Part shown: one piece after another, positions 60,001-64,000 of the stretch
Numbering within the stretch: the stretch's first letter is position 1
Layout of the letters: the number at the start of each line of letters is the position of its first letter
DNA from: Pomphorhynchus laevis
Taxonomy: Eukaryota; Acanthocephala; Palaeacanthocephala; Echinorhynchida; Pomphorhynchidae
Direction of reading: 5' to 3'
Length of the DNA: 64,000 nucleotides
NCBI GenBank assembly: GCA_012934845.2
Contig: WNNJ02000084.1
Span: 41,339-105,338, forward strand
Position numbers and translations under genes: made by a program
Notes under the pieces: model-generated
Database searches by the model: none
What the model saw: the letters and a program-made list of their open reading frames with translations, nothing else
What the model was told of the DNA's origin: nothing

Positions 60001-63000
60001 CTTTGCACCTGCGTCCAGAAAACAGGGCTGTGGCATCATCAGCATATACCACTATACGTTGATCGCGTTTAAATATTATAAATAGTTCAATGGAGGCAGC
60101 AAGATATAAGATAGGAGAAAGTGGGGAACCTTGAGGCACACCCGTAATAGGGTAGAACTGACGCGCATCAGGGTCGTCTTCATAGTAAAATCGCTTGGTG
60201 TAGAGCAGAATCTGCACCCTGTTCACAATTCTCGCAGGCAACCCGAGAGACCTGAGAGAAGAGATCACAAAGGAAATGGAGATGCGGTCAAATGCAGCAG
60301 AAAAGTCGTGGAAAACAGCCACAACTAGACGATGGTTATTATCCCGACAAAATTGCTCCACCTCACCAACTGCTGAATGGACCGAGCGACCTTTAACGAA
60401 CCCATGAAAACCTGGAGGGATCAAATTACGCCTACTCAGGTAGTCGGGGATTTTACGTGCAAGCGCTTTTTTATAAATCGACACGAGGGCATTTTAAATC
60501 GAAATGGGTCGCAGATCTTTGGGCATGAGCAGGATTTTTTCTTAGGAACAAAAACACGCTTACTAATATTGATGCCTGCTACATCGGATGGGGAGGCTAA
60601 AAGCATGGTGACGGCCACCTCTCTTCTCTGATCATCTGTCAAAAGCTGACAGACCCGAGAATAAAGTGAAGCGACGGATTTGGAGGTGCCCGGGAGTGGA
60701 CCCCATGAGTTAAGGATATCCGTAACAGATAGATCCCTGCTCCTGAAGTTACACAAAGGCGGGATTGGTTGAGGTGATTGAGTGGCTCCATAGTTGTGTA
60801 GTGCTAGTGACTCGTCCAAAACTTTATCAAGGCCTACATTACCTATCCAACCCATGCTCTATCCTTCCAGCAAACAACTTCTTCTTGAAAATCTTCCAAA
60901 AGGAAGATTGAGAAGGATTAAGATGAGCAATACTCGTCCTATCCCTACTTAGCTGGAACCTATATCTAGTGCTCCAGTATTCATTCGAGAGAGCCTGTCT
61001 GGCGGAAACAGAGAGATTAGGGAGGTTCAGTAATTTAGCTATGACCTTGAGTTTTGTTGGAGTGGGATTGTATAAGCAATCTTTATAGGTAGTCGATAGA
61101 ATCGCGGTAGCTTGCGAAAAGAGGTAGGTATTAAATTTGGCCAGACTCTCATTTCCTATTCGGGGAAAGAGGTGGAGAGCCGCTTGAAAGAGGCCACTCT
61201 GATCGGATCAAAGTGAAACCTCCTTTGAAGCAATATATCTCCCTCAATTCTCCAACGAATTAGGTCATGAGAGGTGGACAATTGCTGGCGCGACTGCTCT
61301 GTGCAGAGGGGTTTTAACAACCACCTCGAGTGAAGCAGTAAAATGTCGAGGATAGAATTTGTTGATGTGCAATGAAAGGTGGGGGCAGGTGGTTTGTGAA
61401 TAAAGTAATCGTTCCTAGCTCTGCGAAGTGCTGCATTGATCCAACGACCAGTTCTGTCGTTGAAGTCCCCCAGTATCATGTCATAACCGCTGTCAATAAT
61501 ACCATCCAGAAGGTTACGGTTCTTGTGAATCTCCCCTGGACGAATATAGACATTGGCTAGACTGAAGCGTTTACCGTTCTTACTAAGTGAAACTACCAAG
61601 CAAGACAGGGCTGGACATGAGTAGTTTAGCAAGAGAGAGGACCTTAAGGAGCACTTAACTAAGGTCAAGAGTCCTTGAGATAAAGAGGAGTGAGGTGGGT
61701 TTATGTACGGAGTATAGTAGGAACAGATATGCTTTGGAATAAATCGAGTAATGTCCTGGGGGAGACGGATAGACCGCGTCTCCTGAAGGACTATAACATC
61801 TGCATCTCTACCAGATAGAAGTCTAAGGGCAGAAGCACCTCCCGAGTTCCACTGAAGGATATTCAGTGAAAAAGGCTCAAGAGTACTCTGCATTTTGATG
61901 GATTAGTTGGATTGGGGGATTGCCAGCCTAGACAGATCTAGGAGCAGGAAGGTTTCCCTTCCTACCGAGAGCTCCATCTAGGGTTGGCACTTGCCCCTAA
62001 GCAGTATCATCATTTCCCCATTGTTTCTGCCTGATCAACTTTCCAATCTTGATTGGGGGGACGGCGTGAGCAGAGGCCCCCCTTTTGTTCGAGGTCTTGA
62101 GTGAAGAAATAGGAAGTTCTGGATTCACGAATAGATTTGATATAGAGGCCGCTATCAACGCTTGGACCTCTCTTTGAAACGAAACCAAACGCTGATCCAT
62201 AATCGACAACAGCTCGCTGTCGGACATCCTGGTTGCTGCCTGAGAAAAAGAATCAGGTGCCGGCTTAGACGGCTTGGAGGGTTTGATGAATAGTAAATGA
62301 TATTTCTTGAAATGCTCGCATTTCCTACTCCACGCGGGATGCGCTCCTCCACAGTTGGAACAGGCCAGATTATTTGTGCATGGAAGCGAGGACTCGGCGG
62401 AGGGGCAATCTTCATTACCATATTTCCCACAGCGCTGGACCGCACTGCAGCTGGAGGTCCAGTGCCCCCATTTATGACACCTGCTACAGTGCGGGTAGGT
62501 GTATTCTTCCTTGCCAACCACTCTAAATTTGAGGTTAAAGCCCATAAAGTGGTTGCAGGGGGATTTTTCTAAGAGTTCAGCCTGCCCTATGACGGCGGAG
62601 CAGAATCCAGCATTAATTGGTAGACCGTTCCTCCCCAACAGGGGACGTACGTTTTTTATCTTGAGTGTCTTACTAATGATATGGATGTCTTCTTCCTCCA
62701 TCTGTGTAGGAAGATTACTTATTTTTAGGGAAGCCATAATAGGTTTCCTCTCAAATTCAGCAATGTCGCAGAAGTTAGCGACGAAGTACCTCTCAAAGCT
62801 CTCCAGGAGGTCCTGGGTAGCGAAGGAAATTTTTATGCAGGTGTAAAAATATCTAACTGAGTTGTAGACTACACGGTTTTTCATACTATGTGCAAGCTCT
62901 CTTAGAAATTTGTTGTATAGTGCATGTCTTTCTAAAGGCTTTTTTAAACTGATTATTCCCAAATTTGGAATCTTGGGGATCGGGGGAAGTAATTCCCCAA

Positions 63001-63575
63001 AATTCTCATCAATATAAGAAGATCCACTAACCTTGTTGTCTTGAATTGACGAAATTTCCATAGCAGTATTGTCCATTTTTTGTTGAAACAACAGGATTCT
63101 TTGATCGTCCGTCACTGTGCAAACTCAACATTTTTTTTGGTTATATATGACGCACTGATTCGTATTTCTGTTGTATTAAATATTTATGTATCTGTTAAAC
63201 AAATTACTTCGTATCAAATAAATGCCGTTAACGAGTCAGTTTTCAAACGTTAAAAAACAGTGGTATTTCAATCATGCAATTAGGTTGAACAATTTATTAT
63301 TTTTGTTCAAAACGCTGTTTATCAGTTCAACCATTTGTGAAATATTTTAAAATAAAGTTGTATTAAGATTTATGGATTGACTTTCTTTGATCGATATGAC
63401 GACAGACCGAGGATCCCGATACCCATTACAAATGACATATGGCGAAAGGCTGACTTGAATTTCGATTTAAATGAGGCTAGACGAGAATTGGAAGAGAAAG
63501 AATCGGAAGATAAAGAAATTCACCATAAAGAATCAAGAACTTCTTCAAATCTATCGAAAACTAGAACAAGGACCG
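41880..63575 (+). CDS. SLC5A: Sodium/glucose-type cotransporter (SLC5 family), spliced, 3' end outside window
   Basis: Exons 41880-41969, 45260-45328, 45382-45486, 45531-45590, 45647-45751, 45800-45905, 50006-50086, 50145-50347, 50612-50747, 50804-50911, 52218-52368, 54838-55006, 57887-58105 and 63368-63575 join in phase without a stop to about 603 residues; the family has 14 membrane helices and about 660 residues. Landmarks: [105 protein letters not shown]. Human SGLT1 sugar contacts His83, Tyr290, Trp291, Lys321 and Gln457 and the Na2 serines have counterparts; Glu102 is replaced (FEIN for FEWN). Expected role: Na+-driven uptake of sugar or a related solute at the plasma membrane. The final exon with the last helix lies beyond the window. 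Confidence 0.93.
42351..42425 (+). pseudogene. Degenerate duplicate of SLC5 exon 1
   Basis: GTAAACATTCATTTGTCAGA, then TTTGGAATTTCGGTAAGT parallels exon 1 (41,898-41,975) at both ends including the donor site, 450 bp downstream. The middle is diverged and the frame is lost. Confidence 0.75.
43509..44048. mobile_element. Foldback element with about 175-bp inverted arms
   Basis: Left arm 43,509-43,685 and the reverse complement of 43,872-44,048 share TACACGCTACTTTAATC, GCAGTACGCTACATTT, CATCAGCT, TTTCACGTTTCG and CTCGTCTGCTTTATTGGC. The centre has GTAGGTAGGTTTTxxxAACCTAACTAC hairpins. No coding capacity. The minus sense of the left arm and the plus sense of the right arm carry GAAAC...CTGATGA blocks. 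Confidence 0.8.
44349..44430. repeat. Direct repeat, unit 1 (mate at 45,024-45,103)
   Basis: About 80 bp shared nearly exactly (ATATATAATAAAGCGATTAT ... CCCAATTAATAATTGAG ... CGATTAGTAA), 675 bp apart. Each unit is partly palindromic, so these may be two copies of a small non-autonomous element. Confidence 0.8.
45024..45103. repeat. Direct repeat, unit 2 (mate at 44,349-44,430)
   Basis: Nearly identical to the first unit apart from one internal base (AAAACGATTAG for AAAGCGATTAG) and the left edge. Confidence 0.8.
45260..45328 (+). CDS. SLC5A: SLC5 exon 2
   Basis: [19 protein letters not shown], the conserved GGYFLAGR loop of the family. Acceptor ATTTTAG, donor TTG|GTGAGA. Confidence 0.93.
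45382..45486 (+). CDS. SLC5A: SLC5 exon 3
   Basis: [20 protein letters not shown], then AGFEIN. Holds the His equivalent to SGLT1 His83; the position of Glu102 is in FEIN (Glu retained, following Trp replaced by Ile) or one residue off, depending on the alignment. Confidence 0.93.
45531..45590 (+). CDS. SLC5A: SLC5 exon 4
   Basis: [20 protein letters not shown], one membrane helix. The intron before it is 44 nt. Confidence 0.9.
45647..45751 (+). CDS. SLC5A: SLC5 exon 5
   Basis: [17 protein letters not shown], then LSIFTKIS. Donor TCA|GTTCGT. Confidence 0.92.
45752..45799 (+). other. 48-nt intron without stop, multiple of three
   Basis: GTTCGT...ATTAAG splits KIS|VDLFAGA, a junction that is contiguous in the family. 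Because it is 48 nt and has no stop, retention would add 16 residues (starting VRSTFDLK) just before the next helix. Confidence 0.8.
45800..45905 (+). CDS. SLC5A: SLC5 exon 6
   Basis: [20 protein letters not shown], then ALFTIG. Donor GGAG|GTAAGA, phase 1. Confidence 0.92.
45906..46135. repeat. Tandem duplication at the start of SLC5 intron 6
   Basis: 45,907-45,990 (TAAGAAAAGATAATATTCAT ... GCGAAGTGGCAT) recurs diverged at 46,048-46,130 (TAAGAAAGGATAATATTCAT ... GCTAGGTGGCAC), period about 141 bp. Confidence 0.75.
46986..47189 (-). pseudogene. RT N-terminal block of PLE1
   Basis: A 67-codon frame with [19 protein letters not shown], the DK block that opens the RT of Penelope-like elements. 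It lies between the endonuclease frame and the RT palm in the same orientation. Confidence 0.75.
47912..48502 (-). pseudogene. N-terminal GIY-YIG endonuclease of PLE1
   Basis: [57 protein letters not shown]: the GIY/YIG pair, basic helix, catalytic Glu (KEDFW) and Asn (GLND) of the family. Upstream in frame to about 48,580 lies a Cys cluster (KCFSL, ICNCN) before the domain. Downstream are Lys/Arg-rich [11 protein letters not shown] repeats, partly duplicated internally (47,900-48,000 and 48,040-48,140). Confidence 0.85.
48740..48910 (-). promoter_or_regulatory. GC-rich leader of PLE1, possible 5' UTR or promoter
   Basis: Balanced-composition segment (minus strand: CAACCGCCTTAAGCAGGGCA, CCCCCTGTCAGATGGTGCTG, TAGTCTGAATCAACTAAACTA) just upstream of the endonuclease frame, next to a hairpin GTTTACA/TGTAAAC at 48,925-48,947. 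It is found once in the window, because other copies are 5'-truncated. Confidence 0.45.
49080..49900 (-). mobile_element. PLE1 3' part, head-to-tail with the long copy
   Basis: RT thumb at 49,900-49,592 ([29 protein letters not shown]), 3' UTR with hairpin module 49,290-49,415, and family terminus at 49,092 (CTGCTAACTGAGTCTACG). It precedes the long copy in the same orientation, a partial tandem as is common for PLEs. Confidence 0.82.
50006..50086 (+). CDS. SLC5A: SLC5 exon 7
   Basis: [20 protein letters not shown], a membrane helix with the conserved TD(x)xQT. Phase 1 in and out. Confidence 0.93.
50145..50347 (+). CDS. SLC5A: SLC5 exon 8
   Basis: Extracellular loop with [18 protein letters not shown], then MWYWCSDQ holding the Tyr-Trp pair of the sugar site. 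Donor CAG|GTATGC. Confidence 0.93.
50612..50747 (+). CDS. SLC5A: SLC5 exon 9
   Basis: [18 protein letters not shown], then [18 protein letters not shown] with the Lys equivalent to SGLT1 Lys321. Donor CCTA|GTAAAT. Confidence 0.93.
50804..50911 (+). CDS. SLC5A: SLC5 exon 10
   Basis: [20 protein letters not shown], a Cys-rich extracellular loop, then [15 protein letters not shown]. The intron before it is 56 nt. Confidence 0.9.
50912..52217. other. SLC5 intron 10
   Basis: AT-rich. Contains an about 75-bp block at 51,430-51,505 (AGTAAGCTGTATTATCATGG ... CGCTCAATAACACG) that recurs at 52,588-52,690 in the next intron, and ATGATAATTAAT-type simple repeats at 51,660-51,770. Confidence 0.55.
52218..52368 (+). 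CDS. SLC5A: SLC5 exon 11
   Basis: [20 protein letters not shown] plus [16 protein letters not shown] and ending IVGR: the Na2-site serines and the conserved [10 protein letters not shown] helix. Confidence 0.94.
52588..52690. repeat. Dispersed repeat shared with 51,430-51,505
   Basis: Shares AGTAAGCTGTATTACCATGG, TCTTATAGTxxxGTTCTTG and TCACTCAATAACACG. The second copy has an internal hairpin of CATAAGATTGATA/TATCAATCTTATAG. Confidence 0.7.
52735..53240 (+). mobile_element. LINE remnant, RT domain (CR1/L2-type or relative)
   Basis: Pieces in three frames: [18 protein letters not shown] (RT block B: QGSxLSPLLFxLFINDLP), [52 protein letters not shown]. Several breaks; the element is old. In SLC5 intron 11. 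Confidence 0.78.
53241..54400. other. Intron, nothing recognised
   Basis: AT-rich part of SLC5 intron 11 with long A/T runs and no recognised feature. Confidence 0.5.
54401..54578. mobile_element. MITE-like foldback, 178 bp
   Basis: Left TGTCTATACATACAGGCCAG pairs with right CTGACCTGTCTGCGTAGACA, and GTGTTGAGTAAA pairs with TTTACTCAACA. An inner hairpin GTAAACGGATATAAC/GTTATATCCGTTTAC lies inside. Terminal repeats are about 55 bp. Confidence 0.75.
54838..55006 (+). CDS. SLC5A: SLC5 exon 12
   Basis: [52 protein letters not shown]. Acceptor TTTATTAG; the split Arg codon is completed from exon 11. The Gln after WIPVI matches the sugar-site Gln457. Confidence 0.94.
55007..55560. other. SLC5 intron 12, first part
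   Basis: AT-rich; nothing recognised apart from a GTGCATATACA / TGTGTATGTGCATGCA palindromic patch near 55,436-55,512. Confidence 0.45.
55565..55872 (+). mobile_element. PLE1 3'-end fragment
   Basis: Hairpin module 55,580-55,660 (GGCTGCTATGTTGGGTCTAG ... GTCGAAACCTGATAACATAG), A/T-rich tail and terminus CGTAAACTTAGTTAGCTAAT. Confidence 0.75.
55916..56145. repeat. 230-bp direct duplication, unit 1
   Basis: Matches 56,774-57,003 at about 97% with no length difference (TTGGGACTTGTTAAATGCGC ... GATAGCCGGTGCATTAT ... GGACGAA). Both units are preceded by a PLE1 terminus. No coding content recognised. Confidence 0.92.
56240..56712 (+). mobile_element. CR1/L2-type LINE, endonuclease domain fragment
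   Basis: [53 protein letters not shown], then [15 protein letters not shown]: the GDFN block, the THxxGxTLD block and the SDH block of the apurinic-type endonuclease of CR1/L2 LINEs. A frame change separates the [10 protein letters not shown] and SDRF parts. RT is absent. Confidence 0.85.
56715..56773 (+). mobile_element. PLE1 terminal scrap
   Basis: Short remnant, AAGCTGCTATGTTATAATTA then TACGTAGACTCAGTTAGCTA at the PLE1 terminus, abutting duplication unit 2. Confidence 0.6.
56774..57003. repeat. 230-bp direct duplication, unit 2
   Basis: Second copy, ending directly at an (AT)n tract. A CR1/L2-type LINE fragment and a PLE1 scrap lie between the units. Confidence 0.92.
57003..57071. repeat. 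(AT)n microsatellite, about 60 bp
   Basis: Uninterrupted AT dinucleotides from 57,004 to about 57,062 followed by TTTAATATATAT. Confidence 0.97.
57072..57886. other. SLC5 intron 12, last part
   Basis: AT-rich intron with AAATTTTAATTTAAT simple sequence; no element recognised. Confidence 0.5.
57887..58105 (+). CDS. SLC5A: SLC5 exon 13
   Basis: [20 protein letters not shown], then [20 protein letters not shown] and MTKPIPYEC; the HYLYFxIxLF helix is diagnostic. Acceptor AAATAG, donor TGT|GTAAGT. Confidence 0.94.
58106..58898. other. SLC5 intron 13, first part
   Basis: 58,550-58,890 is less A/T-rich than the flanks (GCGGTATAAGCGCAGC, CCGCCAAATCCCACAG, GGCGGCCTTTAAACAACAGG) and provides the target for two LINE insertions. 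No open frame or family recognised; it may be an older unrelated repeat. Confidence 0.45.
58899..59303 (-). mobile_element. Jockey-superfamily LINE, 3'-end-only copy (copy C1)
   Basis: Carries the family 3' region (59,035-59,290; compare 59,450-59,710, 36,480-36,740, 33,120-33,380) and a tail ending on the minus strand in CTTTATTTATTT. Flanked by AATCGACGCACT at 58,887-58,898 and 59,300-59,311, a likely 12-13 bp target-site duplication. Strongly 5'-truncated. Confidence 0.85.
59630..60855 (-). pseudogene. LINE ORF2, linker and reverse transcriptase (copy C2)
   Basis: Two frames. 60,855-60,436 covers the linker; near 60,500 the true frame reads PKDLRPISI, then an in-frame TAA, then [15 protein letters not shown], so both a frame change (in an A-run near 60,545) and a stop interrupt it. 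60,484-59,630 has RT motifs [35 protein letters not shown] and [10 protein letters not shown]. Copy B has the same stop and frame change at the equivalent place. Confidence 0.9.
61156..61893 (-). pseudogene. LINE ORF2, apurinic-type endonuclease part (copy C2)
   Basis: A 245-codon frame: [10 protein letters not shown] (residues 10-19), VIVLQETRS (Glu), [24 protein letters not shown] (catalytic Asp/Asn), [11 protein letters not shown] and TSHDLIRW (catalytic His). It makes the target-primed nick. The frame ends after LSTSFPE instead of running on to the RT, so ORF2 is interrupted here. Confidence 0.9.
61997..63115 (-). CDS. LINE ORF1 protein with CCHC zinc knuckles (copy C2)
   Basis: An intact 372-codon frame starting [10 protein letters not shown]. 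Residues about 60-145 form an RRM-like or esterase-free nucleic-acid-binding region ([26 protein letters not shown]). Zinc knuckles follow: C210-x2-C213-x4-H218-x4-C223, a degenerate middle one (C229...C237), and C252-x2-C255-x3-H259-x6-C266. This triple arrangement is typical of ORF1 in jockey/R1/I-type LINEs. The protein binds element RNA in the particle. The ORF is open even though ORF2 of this copy is broken. Confidence 0.9.
   Translation of the reverse strand: MTDDQRILLFQQKMDNTAMEISSIQDNKVSGSSYIDENFGELLPPIPKIPNLGIISLKKPLERHALYNKFLRELAHSMKNRVVYNSVRYFYTCIKISFATQDLLESFERYFVANFCDIAEFERKPIMASLKISNLPTQMEEEDIHIISKTLKIKNVRPLLGRNGLPINAGFCSAVIGQAELLEKSPCNHFMGFNLKFRVVGKEEYTYPHCSRCHKWGHWTSSCSAVQRCGKYGNEDCPSAESSLPCTNNLACSNCGGAHPAWSRKCEHFKKYHLLFIKPSKPSKPAPDSFSQAATRMSDSELLSIMDQRLVSFQREVQALIAASISNLFVNPELPISSLKTSNKRGASAHAVPPIKIGKLIRQKQWGNDDTA
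63368..63575 (+). CDS. SLC5A: SLC5 exon 14 (cytoplasmic loop)
   Basis: Acceptor ATTAAG, donor ACCG|GTAATT, phase 1. [15 protein letters not shown] matches the family's LYRLTWWTRxSxxPR after the thirteenth helix; then an acidic, charged loop ([14 protein letters not shown]). The final helix is expected in an exon past 64,000. Reading on without splicing gives a stop two codons later. Confidence 0.82.
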
Positions 63576-64000
63576 GTAATTGAAAACAATTAATATGTAG
63601 CATACATAAATCTAATTATTTAAATGAGTACATTGATATTTTCTATTTACAAATGACACCAATAATTGAAGTTAAATTTTTATTTAAATAAAATTTTTAT
63701 TTCTATAATAATTAAACGCAAACGATCGATATTGTTTATGATATTCCAATGATTATGGAAATGTAAATTTGTCAAATTGAGTGTATCAACGCGTCAATAT
63801 TCATATTCAAACGGGAGGACGGAAGTAAATAATATATTAATCACTAAAATACAAAATATTTGATATAATATTCTATTTTAAGATGTAAAGATTGCTACTT
63901 AGTCGAAATATAATGATTGATATTATTATTTTTACATTTTAGTGTATATTTAATATATAATAAAATGATAATATATATAAAATATATAATATTATAATAT
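63576..64000. other. SLC5 intron 14, start
   Basis: AT-rich; nothing recognised before the window ends. Confidence 0.5.

Larger units (their letters stand above)
59320..63148 (-). mobile_element. Jockey-superfamily LINE, near full length (copy C2)
   Basis: Complete layout on the minus strand: short leader (63,148-63,116), ORF1 (63,115-61,997), endonuclease (61,893-61,156), linker (60,855-60,436), RT (60,484-59,630), 3' region and a tail ending CTTTATTTATTT. Flanked by GACGCACTGATTCATA (59,304-59,319) and GACGCACTGATTCGTA (63,149-63,164), a 16-bp target-site duplication with one mismatch, which shows recent arrival. ORF2 is interrupted, so the copy is not autonomous. It sits antisense in SLC5 intron 13, 203 bp before exon 14. 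Confidence 0.92.

Noticed and set aside
62155-62846. ORFs overlapping LINE ORF1 on both strands
   Set aside because: Shadows of the intact 372-codon ORF1.
1-64000. tRNA or rRNA genes
   Set aside because: No cloverleaf-like or ribosomal sequence was noticed on either strand; a covariance scan would be needed to exclude degenerate tRNA-derived repeats.
1-64000. LTR retroelements or other virus-derived elements
   Set aside because: No long terminal repeats, protease, integrase or capsid-like frames were seen; all RT-bearing sequences belong to LINEs or Penelope-like elements.

Overview
The window is very AT-rich eukaryotic DNA with spliced host genes, long repeat-filled introns and several classes of degraded retroelements. 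No bacterial, organellar or viral gene block was seen. The two spliced genes (an INPP4-type phosphatase and an SLC5 cotransporter) are animal-type. Splice acceptors are short and loose (TAG, CAG, some AAG) and two introns are exactly 48 nt. Together with Penelope-like elements, jockey-superfamily and CR1/L2-type LINEs and MITE-like foldbacks this suggests an invertebrate metazoan; I cannot assign a phylum from the sequence alone.

Layout. 1-28,429 (+): the 3' half of an inositol-polyphosphate 4-phosphatase (INPP4-type) gene, eleven exons recognised, including the catalytic exon with CKSAKDRT and the terminal exon; its 5' end lies outside the window. Intron 1 of the visible part holds an antisense intronless ORF (7,722-8,732) and many 3' fragments of one Penelope-like family (PLE1). 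The intron after 14,490 holds a CR1/L2-type LINE 3' end, a MITE-like foldback, PLE1 copies and a 6.5 kb satellite (19,008-25,545) built as a 172-bp higher-order repeat. 28,430-41,879: repeat-dominated intergenic region with PLE1 fragments, two LINE copies (33.1-34.2 and 36.5-39.1 kb, both minus strand), one small predicted secreted protein ORF (35,454-35,873, minus) and a canonical PLE with C-terminal GIY-YIG (PLE2, 39.15-40.92 kb). 41,880-63,575 and beyond (+): a sodium/solute cotransporter of the SLC5 (SGLT) family, fourteen exons, open and in phase throughout, last exon(s) outside the window. Its introns carry a PLE1 copy with N-terminal GIY-YIG (46.3-49.0 kb), LINE fragments, foldback elements, a 230-bp direct duplication and a near full-length LINE (59,320-63,148) with target-site duplications.

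How it fits together. Both host genes look functional: all key catalytic or transport residues that can be checked are present and the exon phases chain, with one exception at the satellite-bearing intron of the INPP4 gene, where a short exon must be missing from my model. The repeats sit in introns and between the genes. The most interesting items are the side-by-side presence of two PLE architectures (N-terminal and C-terminal GIY-YIG), the nucleosome-length higher-order satellite inside an intron, an 815-bp tract of near identity between two otherwise about 88% similar LINE copies, and two LINE insertions at the same short target.
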